Source of the DNA: Flavobacteriaceae bacterium
GTDB taxonomy: Bacteria > Bacteroidota > Bacteroidia > Flavobacteriales > Flavobacteriaceae
NCBI GenBank assembly: GCA_947379965.1
Contig: CANCPC010000012.1
Span: 1 to 37,970, forward strand
DNA: 37,970 nt
Reading direction: 5' to 3'
Both the position numbers and the translations under genes were made by a program. Positions 1 to 7,336 of this stretch are shown piece by piece. The number at the start of each line of letters is the position of its first letter. Position 1 is the stretch's first letter. Below the pieces are notes generated by a model, which searched no databases, was not told where the DNA came from, and saw only the letters and a list, made by a program, of their open reading frames with translations.

Positions 1-326
1 TGTTAAAAGTATTGGGGTAAACCATTTCAAAAAATGATTATTTACAGTTAAAAAAAATCAATTAAAAAAACCCATCTTTAATTTGAACTTTAGGATAATA
101 TCAAAAAGTTAACTTGTTAACCTTAAATTATCATATTGTTCCATTTGGATAGTTTTAGATTCTATTTGTTTGATGGGTAGAATGTTTGATTTATTATAAA
201 TAAAGTGACAGTTATAGATAATTTGGGATAGTATCTTTAAAGTATATAAAACACTTCAAGCTTAATTCAATAAAAATAATGTGATTTTTAGATTTTAATT
301 TAATAATGAGATGATAGATTCTTGTA
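1..326. other. AT-rich stretch without a recognisable gene
   Basis: This left-edge segment lies downstream of the minus-strand gene that stops at 327. It is very AT-rich, with runs of A and T and a short repeated GTTAAC near 109-121. A 67-codon minus-strand frame inside it has no recognisable features and runs antisense into the next gene's 3' end, so I do not call it. No tRNA, convincing terminator or promoter pair was seen. It presumably belongs to the integrated element whose right edge is at the tRNA-Asn gene. Confidence 0.5.
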
Positions 327-770
327 CTATTTCTTCTTAAGATTACCGAAAACCTCAATCCCCGACTTATAGTCAAAAAGATTGAAAAAATACTTGTCCA
401 ACAGGTTGTAATCATTCACACCTATTTCCATTTCAACGGGATAAGGTTTTATCTTTTTAATTCGTGTTTTTAGGTCCAATTCACTCAACTTTCGTAATGG
501 TTCAAGACAGATGTATACTGTTGTTTTTTCGGGAGTCACTTGAAACTTGTAAAAACCATTCTCTATATTTTTGAACCATTCCCGGTTGGATAACTTACCG
601 ACGGCACTCTTGGAATTGGTTAGTTTTTGATAAAATTTTGAAACTGACTTGTTGTACTTAAAGAAATCTTGAGTATTGTAATTCAAGACAATCAGCACAA
701 AGTTTGATTTATTCGGGTTGTTTTTATAGTTATTCAAAATTACTTGGATTGTGTCTTCCTTTATTTTCAT
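327..770 (-). CDS. Hypothetical protein, integrated-element cargo
   Basis: An uninterrupted 147-codon frame starting at ATG 770. I do not recognise the family. The product is lysine-rich and soluble-looking, without a signal peptide or membrane segment. The middle alternates charged and aromatic residues (a REWFKNIENGFYKF stretch around residues 63-76), followed by a predicted strand (TTVYICLEP) and a C-terminal Asp/Tyr/Phe-rich tail. It is in the same orientation as the gene at 896-1504 but 125 bp downstream of it, so co-transcription is possible but not shown. It sits in the element edged by the recombinase and tRNA-Asn, so it is probably accessory cargo. Function unknown. Confidence 0.6.
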   Translation of the reverse strand: MKIKEDTIQVILNNYKNNPNKSNFVLIVLNYNTQDFFKYNKSVSKFYQKLTNSKSAVGKLSNREWFKNIENGFYKFQVTPEKTTVYICLEPLRKLSELDLKTRIKKIKPYPVEMEIGVNDYNLLDKYFFNLFDYKSGIEVFGNLKKK

Positions 771-895
771 AAAAAAGTAGTCTTGTTTTAAAGAGGGGAT
801 TATGGTTATTAACCTTTTTAATTGTTTTATTAGGGATTTGTTAATTTAATTATGTCTAAATCCCGGCAAAAAAGGTTTGTTTAGGTACCATCAAT

Positions 896-1504
896 TTATT
901 GGTTCTTTGAGACACGTTTTGCAAGGGAGTGTTGTTCAATATCCTTAATGGTTTTATCCTCGTTGAATTGGATTAATTCAATCGGCAAAAAAGGTATTTG
1001 TTCGAGTTCTGAAACACTTACCAACTTTTCAAGTTCTTTTGCTCTTTTCTTAGTGAATCGTTTTTTTGTTTCATATTCTATGAAGCTGCTTTCAAATAGG
1101 TCAAGTTCATCAATGATATACATTCCCCCCTCATCAACTACCTGATAGAAGTGTAAAATTAAATTTGGGTATTTTGACTTGGGTGGATATATTATTTCGG
1201 GTTTGAAAAATGTGATTTTGTCTTTTAGAATTGAAATGTTTTCATCAAGAATTGTTTTAATTCCATCCAACGAATAATATTTTTTGATTATTTCTTCACT
1301 GTCGGGTGTTATGGTAGCTGACCAATGATATAGGTTAATTGGAAATTCAATACCACTTTTGTAGATGTTATGTAAATCTAAATGTTTATGTAGGTAAAAA
1401 CAATTCTTACTATCTTGTGGGTAAGCACACAACTCTAAGATTTCAATACTCCCATCATCAAGATGTCGCACTTCAAAGTCAAATAAATCAGTAATATTTT
1501 TCAT
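896..1504 (-). CDS. Hypothetical protein, integrated-element cargo
   Basis: A 202-codon gene if started at ATG 1504 (MKNITDLFDFEVRHL). The frame stays open to 1549, but the extra upstream residues look like translated leader, so I prefer the internal ATG. No family recognised. The protein is acidic and cytoplasmic-looking, with no signal peptide. The N-terminal half has Asp/His-rich segments (HKHLDLHNIYKSG), the centre a predicted strand pair around LILHFYQVVDEGGMYIIDE, and the C-terminal third a basic helix (TKKRFTKKRAKELEKL). The next gene downstream on the strand is the other unknown gene (327-770). It belongs to the recombinase-associated element. Function unknown. Confidence 0.65.
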   Translation of the reverse strand: MKNITDLFDFEVRHLDDGSIEILELCAYPQDSKNCFYLHKHLDLHNIYKSGIEFPINLYHWSATITPDSEEIIKKYYSLDGIKTILDENISILKDKITFFKPEIIYPPKSKYPNLILHFYQVVDEGGMYIIDELDLFESSFIEYETKKRFTKKRAKELEKLVSVSELEQIPFLPIELIQFNEDKTIKDIEQHSLAKRVSKNQ

Positions 1505-1621
1505 AAATTTTCTTTTATGATAAATAGATTGAAAACTATAAAAGTTCAAGTTTCTGAAAAAATTATCTAAAATTTTTTCATGGATAGTCGGAATATTATT
1601 TTGAAGGGGTTGAGTTTTATG

Positions 1622-1716
1622 AAGGGGATTATACCCCTTTTATATAGTTGATACCCACGGCAGGGATGGGGGGATACCGGCTATTCATTCATATACCCCA
1701 CCGGGGGCAGGGGTAT
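1622..1716. repeat. GC-rich palindromic spacer between divergent genes
   Basis: In an otherwise AT-rich gap this segment carries two palindromes: AAGGGG-ATTATA-CCCCTT at 1622-1639 and ATACCCC...GGGGTAT at 1693-1716, separated by another G/C-rich run. It lies between the divergent starts of the genes at 896-1504 and 1789-2517, upstream of the promoter at 1739-1770. It could be an operator region, a structured repeat or a recombination site; the sequence alone does not decide. Confidence 0.5.
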
Positions 1717-1738
1717 TGATTAAAATATCTTTAGAACA

Positions 1739-1770
1739 TTTGGGAATTAAAGTAATAGTGCTTATTTTTG
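1739..1770 (+). promoter_or_regulatory. Bacteroidota-type promoter for the 1789 gene
   Basis: TTTG at 1739-1742, a 20-bp spacer and TATTTTTG at 1763-1770 match the Bacteroidota housekeeping consensus (TTTG-N19/20-TAnnTTTG). The start codon of the downstream gene follows 18 bp later, giving a short leader. Confidence 0.7.
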
Positions 1771-1788
1771 TTATGTTAAATTATAATT

Positions 1789-2517
1789 ATGTTTCAAATA
1801 CCACTATTTTTTATAAGAAGATATGATATCATATTAAATTCTTATGAATATGATTGGGATTACCAATGGTTCATTCAAGAATATAATTCCTTCTACAATG
1901 ATTGTAAAGTAGTTATTGATAATTACGATAATCATATGTTAAACGTGGAGAAGGAAAATTACCTTGAGAATCCACACTTCACTCTTCATATAGTAAAAAA
2001 CAGAAATACATCCGATAGTATTATTGCACAAGTGAAATGGAAGTACCCTATTGATAACAAGATTAAAAAACTAAAGTATCACCCAATATTCATTGGAACT
2101 ACAAAACAATTAGGTTCTGATATTGAAACACCGAGTGTGTTAAAAACCTCAATAGAAACCATCAGAACTTACTTTAAAGAAAAGTCTTTACCTCTCCCGG
2201 TTAACTATGAGATGTTGAATGAAAATATTGAACTGACCGTGATTTTTGATAAGATAAGATTTAAAAAAGATGAAATTATTGCAAGATTGAATCCTGAGTT
2301 TTACATATCAAGGAACAAGACAAAATCAAATTATAAAGCGATAGTTGCTTATATAAAATGGGGGTATCCTTACCCGGGAAGAATTGGGTGTCCAAGATAC
2401 ATACCTTGTTACATTGGGTCGGAAAAAGAAATTAATGAGGATGTTAAAACTGAAAAATTTAAAGAGACTATAAGACCTAAAGTAATTGAATACCTGAGAC
2501 TTAATAGTTATTTTTAG
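1789..2517 (+). CDS. Unknown protein with two tandem copies of one domain
   Basis: A 242-codon gene with a good promoter just upstream. No known family recognised, and no signal peptide. It contains an internal duplication: residues about 61-129 and 168-236 align without gaps at a constant offset of 107. Shared positions include NPxF (61/168), the (V/I)KWxYP core (82-87/189-194), YxPxxIG (97-103/204-210) and DxxT (111-114/218-221). Similarity may reach further upstream (VVIDN near 41, VIFDK near 151), suggesting a unit of about 90 residues. The gene stands alone on the plus strand between two minus-strand unknown genes and the recombinase module, so it is probably element cargo. Function unknown; a two-copy binding fold is an inference. 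Confidence 0.75.
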   Translation: MFQIPLFFIRRYDIILNSYEYDWDYQWFIQEYNSFYNDCKVVIDNYDNHMLNVEKENYLENPHFTLHIVKNRNTSDSIIAQVKWKYPIDNKIKKLKYHPIFIGTTKQLGSDIETPSVLKTSIETIRTYFKEKSLPLPVNYEMLNENIELTVIFDKIRFKKDEIIARLNPEFYISRNKTKSNYKAIVAYIKWGYPYPGRIGCPRYIPCYIGSEKEINEDVKTEKFKETIRPKVIEYLRLNSYF

Positions 2518-2569
2518 TTATTATAAAAAAATAATTTAGACATATATAATTATGTACTATTAATTTATT

Positions 2570-2577
2570 TATCTTTG
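2570..2577 (+). promoter_or_regulatory. Candidate -7 box, TATCTTTG
   Basis: TATCTTTG fits the Bacteroidota -7 motif TAnnTTTG and lies 153 bp upstream of the gene at 2730. I see no clear TTTG at the expected -33 distance. A terminator-like hairpin begins only 16 bp downstream, so initiation here would give a very short transcript or an attenuated leader. Confidence 0.35.
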
Positions 2578-2592
2578 TCCCATAATTAAAAC

Positions 2593-2619
2593 ACCAGTCA
2601 TAAGATTGGTATTTTTTTT
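2593..2619 (+). terminator. Intrinsic terminator-like hairpin
   Basis: ACCAGTC (2593-2599) pairs with GATTGGT (2604-2610) around an ATAA loop with one G-T wobble, followed by a run of eight T. It lies 76 bp after the stop of the gene at 1789-2517 and can end that transcript. It also sits right after a candidate -7 box. Confidence 0.6.
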
Positions 2620-2670
2620 AAAACAAGTAATGATGTTTTTTTATATATGCTTATAAAACAAAAACATCTT

Positions 2671-2683
2671 TACTTCGGAAGTA
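2671..2683. promoter_or_regulatory. Short palindrome upstream of the small DNA-binding gene
   Basis: TACTTCGGAAGTA is a perfect palindrome around a central G, 46 bp before the ATG of the putative excisionase/HTH gene. It could be an operator or a recombination-factor site. Palindromes this short also arise by chance, so this is a candidate only. Confidence 0.25.
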
Positions 2684-2729
2684 TTTAAAATCTAATAATT
2701 ACCAAAGACTAAAATTAAATAGACTATCA

Positions 2730-3053
2730 ATGTTAAACCGAATTTATTTAAAGGAAATTGGTCTACGCATCAATAGAAAAAGTTCAGAAACCATAAAAAG
2801 GTGGTGTGACGAATCAAACGTTTTTATTCACAAAGATTGTTCAGGTGAATTTGTATATGTAAATGACTTTGAATTGGCTTATGATATGCCATTAATACTT
2901 CGTCTGAAAAAAAATCACGGTGAAAATTGGCGCAGAATTTATGATGCCTATTTGAAAAATGAACTACCTAATCTAATTGCCTTTAAAGAGGATGTAAACA
3001 AATATAAAAGTGGTTATAAACCAAAAGGAAATATTGGGAAGAAATTGGTATAA
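2730..3053 (+). CDS. Small putative DNA-binding protein (excisionase-like) next to the integrase
   Basis: A 107-codon basic protein. Its first half resembles a small helix-turn-helix/excisionase fold: an N-terminal helix, then ETIKRWCDESNVFIHKD (about residues 20-36) like the recognition helix and wing of MerR/excisionase proteins, then GEFVYVNDFELAYD. The C-terminus is Lys/Gly-rich. Its TAA at 3051-3053 directly abuts the recombinase frame (possible TTG start at 3054, ATG at 3066), so the two genes form one unit. Small basic proteins encoded beside integrases are often recombination directionality factors. That role here is inferred from position and a weak fold resemblance; a transcriptional regulator is the main alternative. 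Confidence 0.55.
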   Translation: MLNRIYLKEIGLRINRKSSETIKRWCDESNVFIHKDCSGEFVYVNDFELAYDMPLILRLKKNHGENWRRIYDAYLKNELPNLIAFKEDVNKYKSGYKPKGNIGKKLV

Positions 3054-3065
3054 TTGAAGGGCATT

Positions 3066-4349
3066 ATGAAGATACTGAAGTACAAAAAGTTTGTTGGGTT
3101 ACATATTATATGTAAAAAGTGTGGAAAGATTATAGAGGTAAATCAAGACCCATATAAAGGTTGTAACCACCCAATTGAACGACAACGATACAAAGCAATT
3201 ATAAGATTCAAAGGTGTCCGTAGAACGAGGGATTTAAAGCCTCTCGAATATACTGAAGCAGTAAAGGAACTTATTGATTTTAAAGATGAGTTAAATAACC
3301 CTTACTTTTTGTCCATTGAAGAAGTATCTGACCACAACAATTATTACTTCAATGACTTTGTGATGATGTTTAGTGACTGGCTTGAAAACATAGATGTACC
3401 AAGACACGAACAGAAACAACGTTCCACAAAACATATCAAAGAAACTGTTGGATATATTCAAAAATTGGGTCGATTTATTAACTCGAAAGGCTATAATATT
3501 TCAACCCTTAAAATGTCAAGTATCAATAAACACTTACTTGGAGATTACTACGGACACCTTGAAGGAATTACAAAAACACACTCCACCTTTAACCACCACA
3601 TAAGAGCCATAAAACACTTTTACAAATTTCTGATAAATGAAAAAGGATTGGATATTCAAGATATCCCAAGTAAGATGAAATTAAAATACGAAAGCCCAAA
3701 TCCTTTGAGTATTTCATCATCTGAATTTAAAAGTATATTGGGTGTAATTTCTAAAGAAAATGGTCTTGAAATATTAGGTAATGGTGAACGAAAAAACAGG
3801 TTTAGGGAATATACTAAAGATGGAATTGAGTTGTGTGCGTATAGTGGAATGAGAATTGAGGAAACAACCATTTTAAAGTATAATGATATTTATTTTGATT
3901 CCGATGGAAATCCTGAATATATGATAGGCACTGATTTAAAATTTGAAAGAGCCCATAATTGGGATAACACCAAAGAACCTAAGAAAGTATACATACCAAT
4001 GTCCACCGATTTATTAAATCTCCTCGAAAGGTTAGATTATAAATCAAACATTGGAGTAGATAAATATTTAATTGCAGGTGATGTTAAAATTGAAAGAAAA
4101 ACACTTGCAAAACAACTTAGTCATTCGTTTTCACATTTTAGAGATATAGCAGGTGTAGTTAAAACAAAAAGTATAAAACATCTACGAAAAACGTTCTTAA
4201 CGGAATTACATATCCAAACAGGATTTACCGAATCAATGGGTTATCAAAAAACGAATAAGGTGATTATTGACAACTACATTGACAAAATAGCAGTTGTAAA
4301 AGCGGCTAATAAAAAGGGATTATCATTATATGGAAATGATGAGAAGTAA
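3066..4349 (+). CDS. Tyrosine recombinase (phage-type integrase) with N-terminal Cys cluster
   Basis: Site-specific tyrosine recombinase of 427 residues from ATG 3066; a TTG at 3054 abutting the previous stop would add four residues. The N-terminus has a zinc-ribbon-like set, CKKC at 16-19 and CNH at 33-35, followed by a basic stretch. A SAM-like core-binding domain covers about residues 85-200 and the catalytic domain about 205-420. The first catalytic Arg is in AYSGMRIEE (about 263). The second box reads KHLRKTF, so Arg374 is present but the usual box-II His position is Lys. The usual GH of the next box is GY (about 392-393). The nucleophile is probably Tyr404 in DNYIDK. The gene ends 77 bp from the tRNA-Asn 3' end, fitting an enzyme that integrates its element there. 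Activity is uncertain because two usual His positions differ. Confidence 0.88.
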   Translation: MKILKYKKFVGLHIICKKCGKIIEVNQDPYKGCNHPIERQRYKAIIRFKGVRRTRDLKPLEYTEAVKELIDFKDELNNPYFLSIEEVSDHNNYYFNDFVMMFSDWLENIDVPRHEQKQRSTKHIKETVGYIQKLGRFINSKGYNISTLKMSSINKHLLGDYYGHLEGITKTHSTFNHHIRAIKHFYKFLINEKGLDIQDIPSKMKLKYESPNPLSISSSEFKSILGVISKENGLEILGNGERKNRFREYTKDGIELCAYSGMRIEETTILKYNDIYFDSDGNPEYMIGTDLKFERAHNWDNTKEPKKVYIPMSTDLLNLLERLDYKSNIGVDKYLIAGDVKIERKTLAKQLSHSFSHFRDIAGVVKTKSIKHLRKTFLTELHIQTGFTESMGYQKTNKVIIDNYIDKIAVVKAANKKGLSLYGNDEK

Positions 4350-4390
4350 TTTAAGAGTACACCCAAAAAGTACACCTAATAAAACAAAAA

Positions 4391-4414
4391 AGACCTCACA
4401 TCTCTGTGAAGTCT
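4391..4414. terminator. Bidirectional terminator between integrase and tRNA-Asn
   Basis: AGAC-C-TCACA (4391-4400) pairs with TGTGA-A-GTCT (4405-4414) around a TCTC loop with one mismatch. A-rich sequence on the left and TTTTCTT on the right allow function in both directions. It would end the plus-strand recombinase transcript and the minus-strand tRNA transcript. Confidence 0.75.
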
Positions 4415-4426
4415 TTTCTTTAGTAG

Positions 4427-4500
4427 CTCCCCCTCTTGGGCTCGAACCAAGGACCCTCTGATTAACAGTCAGATGCTCTAACCAACTGAGCTAAGGAGGA
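4427..4500 (-). tRNA. tRNA-Asn (anticodon GTT)
   Basis: Read on the minus strand the 74-nt sequence folds as a cloverleaf. The 7-bp acceptor stem is TCCTCCT with AGGGGGA, followed by discriminator G. The D arm contains AGTTGGTTA, the anticodon stem TCTGA/TCAGA carries loop CTGTTAA (anticodon GTT, Asn), and the T arm CTTGG-TTCGAGC-CCAAG is intact. CCA is not encoded. The 3' end faces the tyrosine recombinase gene. tRNA 3' ends are common attachment sites, so this is the likely junction of the element; the second att copy is not in the window. Confidence 0.95.
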
Positions 4501-4584
4501 AAGTGTATTTCACTTTTAAAGCGGTGCAAATATAAGGCTTAATTTTTTTTAAGCAAATAAAATTAATGTTATTTTTAAATTATT

Positions 4585-5928
4585 TTACTTCCCTACAATC
4601 GCCTTGTAAATATCGTTTCCATTGGCAAACAACAACAAAGTTATAAGTAGTATAAAACCAACCATTTGAGCATTTTCCAAGAATTTATCACTAGGTTTTT
4701 TGCCACTTATCATTTCGTATAATAAAAATAATACGTGACCACCATCAAGTGCCGGAATAGGCAATAAATTCATTACACCAAGCATAATCGATAATAAAGC
4801 GGTGATATTCCAGAAAACTTCCCAGCTCCATGAACTTGGGAAAATGTTGAAAATAGCGGCAAAACCACCCACTTGTTTGTAGGCTTTAGTTTCTGGGTTA
4901 AAAATCATTTTAAGTTGCTTTCCATAACCTACAAGTTGCTCTTTTCCTTTCTCGATTCCTACAGGGAATGATTCCAAGAAAGTAAATTCCTGTTTGCTCA
5001 CTTTGTAGTAACCTAGTTTCTCTAGGGATTCCATTTCTAATGCACCTGGCATCACACCTAATTTACCCTCTTTAGAAACAACAACCGGAATTTGTATTTC
5101 TTTTTCATCCCGAATAACTGAGGCAATTATCGAAATCCCTTTATTGTTTACTAGAATAACTTTAGCCTCGTCGAAATATTTTATTTTTTGGCCGTTAAGT
5201 GCAATGATAAGATCTTTTGATTTTAAGTTTTGATTCACAGATTCAGGAGCTACTTTACCAATAACAAATGGCATCCTTAAAGCTACTAAAGGACTTTTGG
5301 CTTGTTTTGATAACTGATCTATAAAATCTTTAGGGATTTTTATTAGCTGATTCGCTCCATTTCTTTCGACAAGAACCTCTTTTCCCATGACAATTTTTGA
5401 ATTCATACTATTGTCAAAACGCTCTATTTTTTCACCATCAACTGCTAGTATTTTATCGCCAGTTTTGAAACCCGCTTTTTGCATGGCTACATTTTCTATC
5501 CAATAACCCTCTTTTATAGCGGAATTAGATATATACATTTCGCCATAGGCATACGCCATACCAATATAAATGACAAAAGCCAAAATGAAATTTACCGTAA
5601 CGCCACCCAGCATAATAATCAAACGTTGCCAAGCTGGTTTCGAACGAAATTCCCAAGGCTGTGGAGGCAAAGCCATTTGTTCTTTGTCCATGCTTTCGTC
5701 GATCATTCCCGAAATTTTTACATAACCTCCAAGTGGTAACCATCCAATTCCATATTCGGTTTCACCAATTTTCTTTTTGAATAAAGAGAATTTAACGTCA
5801 AAAAATAAGTAGAACTTTTCTACTCGTGTTTTAAATAGTTTTGAAGGAATAAAATGTCCTAATTCGTGAAGAATAATGAGTAATGATAAGCTCAATAAAA
5901 ATTGAGAAAGCTTGATAACTATTTCCAT
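4585..5928 (-). CDS. rseP: RseP-type site-2 (intramembrane) zinc metalloprotease
   Basis: Member of the M50 family that cleaves transmembrane substrates such as anti-sigma factors within the membrane. At 447 residues it has the normal family length. The zinc motif HELGH is at residues 21-25 in the first membrane segment, followed by WLPLGGYVKISGM. Two PDZ-like regions follow (about 130-175, with GDKILAVDG, and about 220-260, with DLIIALNGQKI). The second metal motif ALDGG is at 393-397 before the last membrane helix. A clear Bacteroidota promoter lies upstream with a repeat in the leader. It is divergent from the flavin oxidoreductase gene. Confidence 0.93.
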   Translation of the reverse strand: MEIVIKLSQFLLSLSLLIILHELGHFIPSKLFKTRVEKFYLFFDVKFSLFKKKIGETEYGIGWLPLGGYVKISGMIDESMDKEQMALPPQPWEFRSKPAWQRLIIMLGGVTVNFILAFVIYIGMAYAYGEMYISNSAIKEGYWIENVAMQKAGFKTGDKILAVDGEKIERFDNSMNSKIVMGKEVLVERNGANQLIKIPKDFIDQLSKQAKSPLVALRMPFVIGKVAPESVNQNLKSKDLIIALNGQKIKYFDEAKVILVNNKGISIIASVIRDEKEIQIPVVVSKEGKLGVMPGALEMESLEKLGYYKVSKQEFTFLESFPVGIEKGKEQLVGYGKQLKMIFNPETKAYKQVGGFAAIFNIFPSSWSWEVFWNITALLSIMLGVMNLLPIPALDGGHVLFLLYEMISGKKPSDKFLENAQMVGFILLITLLLFANGNDIYKAIVGK

Positions 5929-5934
5929 TTATTT

Positions 5935-5960
5935 GTCATTGCGAGGAGCGAAGCAATCTT
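5935..5960. repeat. Copy of a dispersed short repeat in the rseP leader
   Basis: The sequence beginning GTCATTGCGAGGAGCGAAGC and continuing AATCTT has self-complementary ends (ATTGC...GCAAT). From general knowledge this string recurs in intergenic regions of many bacterial genomes. Here it lies in the presumed 5' leader of rseP, six bases before the start codon. Confidence 0.6.
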
Positions 5961-5991
5961 ATCCTCATATTAATTTAATTTGTATAACGCA

Positions 5992-6022
5992 CAAAAGTAA
6001 GGTTTTCTGTTTTAGTTGCAAA
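5992..6022 (-). promoter_or_regulatory. Promoter of rseP
   Basis: On the minus strand, TTTG (6022-6019), a 19-bp spacer and TACTTTTG (5999-5992) match TTTG-N19-TAnnTTTG. The predicted leader is about 60 nt and includes the repeat at 5935-5960. Confidence 0.75.
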
Positions 6023-6133
6023 GGTTTACTTTTGGGCAAGACGATAAAAAATTGTTAATAATTGACCTATTCCCTTTTTTACTGTATCATTTGTACCTTA
6101 ACTTTACTTTTTGTTACGCTAAAATTAAATAGT

Positions 6134-7201
6134 ATGTCCTCGAAATTATTTTCGCCATTAAAAATAAAAAGTATCACATTCAAAAACAGAATTGTCATTT
6201 CGCCCATGTGTCAATATTCTGCCGAAGATGGCTTTGCCAATGACTGGCATCTGGTTCATTTAGGAAGTCGCGCCAGTGGTGGAGCCGCTTTAATTATTCA
6301 AGAAGCAACCGCAGTTTCTCCCGAAGGACGTATTTCTCCCGGCGATTTAGGACTTTGGAAAGACGCACAAATCGAGAAATTACAAGCAATCAATCGGTTT
6401 ATTGTTTCTCAAAATGCCATTCCCGGAATTCAATTGGCGCATGCCGGACGAAAAGCAAGTTGTGCAAAGCCTTGGAACGGAAATTTAAAACTGGACGAAA
6501 CCAATGGCGGTTGGGCTACCGTTGCGCCATCTGCAGTTCCTTTTCTGTCTAATGAAAAAGCACCATTTGCCTTAGACAAAATCGGTATTCAGAAAGTAAT
6601 TTCCGATTTTAAGTCGGCCACCAAAAGAACGTTAGAAGCGGGTTACCAAGTAGTCGAAATTCACGCCGCACACGGTTATCTATTACACGAATTTCTTTCG
6701 CCTTTGTCTAATTTAAGAACCGATGAATATGGCGGAAGTTTTGAAAACAGAATTCGTTTGATGCTAGAAGTCCTCGCAGCCGTACAATCCGAATGGCCTG
6801 CAAACTTGCCTTTATTTGTGAGAATATCAGCTACAGATTGGGCTGAAGGAGGTTGGAATATAGATGAATCAGTACAACTTTCGAAAATTCTAAAAGAGAA
6901 AGGAGTCGATTTAATTGACGTTTCTTCTGGCGGATTAGCGTCGCATCAACAAATTGTTTTAGGACCTAATTATCAAGTTCCTTTTGCCGAAAGAATCAAA
7001 CAAGAAGCCGGAATTTTGACCGGAGCGGTGGGTTCAATAACCGAAGCAGCTCAAGCGGAAGAAATCGTCGCCACCCGAAAAGCAGATTTGGTTTTATTCG
7101 CCAGAGAATCCCTGAGAAACCCTAATTTAGCCTTGGCTTTCGCCAAAGAATTAAACGCCGAAATCACTTGGCCCAAACAATACGAAAGAGCAAAAATATA
7201 A
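6134..7201 (+). CDS. namA: NADH:flavin oxidoreductase, OYE family (YqjM/NamA-like ene-reductase)
   Basis: FMN-dependent Old Yellow Enzyme homologue of 355 residues, colinear with the YqjM/NamA subgroup that reduces activated C=C bonds with NAD(P)H. The subgroup motif SPMCQYS places Cys26 and Tyr28 as in YqjM. IQLAHAGRK, the active-site His pair in EIHAAHGYLLHEFLSPLSN and the FMN phosphate loop region TGAVGSI are all present. I chose ATG 6134 because the frame upstream to 6062 encodes a hydrophobic leader not expected for this soluble enzyme. Divergent from rseP; the next gene is on the same strand 135 bp away. The physiological substrate cannot be read from sequence. Confidence 0.9.
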   Translation: MSSKLFSPLKIKSITFKNRIVISPMCQYSAEDGFANDWHLVHLGSRASGGAALIIQEATAVSPEGRISPGDLGLWKDAQIEKLQAINRFIVSQNAIPGIQLAHAGRKASCAKPWNGNLKLDETNGGWATVAPSAVPFLSNEKAPFALDKIGIQKVISDFKSATKRTLEAGYQVVEIHAAHGYLLHEFLSPLSNLRTDEYGGSFENRIRLMLEVLAAVQSEWPANLPLFVRISATDWAEGGWNIDESVQLSKILKEKGVDLIDVSSGGLASHQQIVLGPNYQVPFAERIKQEAGILTGAVGSITEAAQAEEIVATRKADLVLFARESLRNPNLALAFAKELNAEITWPKQYERAKI

Positions 7202-7220
7202 TTTATGATTTTTGAATGAT

Positions 7221-7307
7221 GATTAACGATTTAAGATTTAGTGTTGATAAATAAGAGATTGTTTATTTTAGCAGAATTTAAACTTCTCAAATCAAAAATC
7301 GTTAATC
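7221..7307. repeat. Imperfect inverted repeat between namA-like and Gfo/Idh genes
   Basis: GATTAACGATTTAAGATTT at 7221-7239 is complementary at 17 of 19 positions to 7289-7307. The arms themselves are made of repeated GATTTT/GATTAA-like units. It lies in the 135-bp gap and could form a long hairpin. Confidence 0.7.
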
Positions 7308-7336
7308 AAAAATCTGCAATCTTTTAAACAATTACT

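Noticed and set aside
1..326. Search for the second attachment site of the element
   Set aside because: No copy of the tRNA-Asn 3' end was seen left of the recombinase; the other end must be outside the window.
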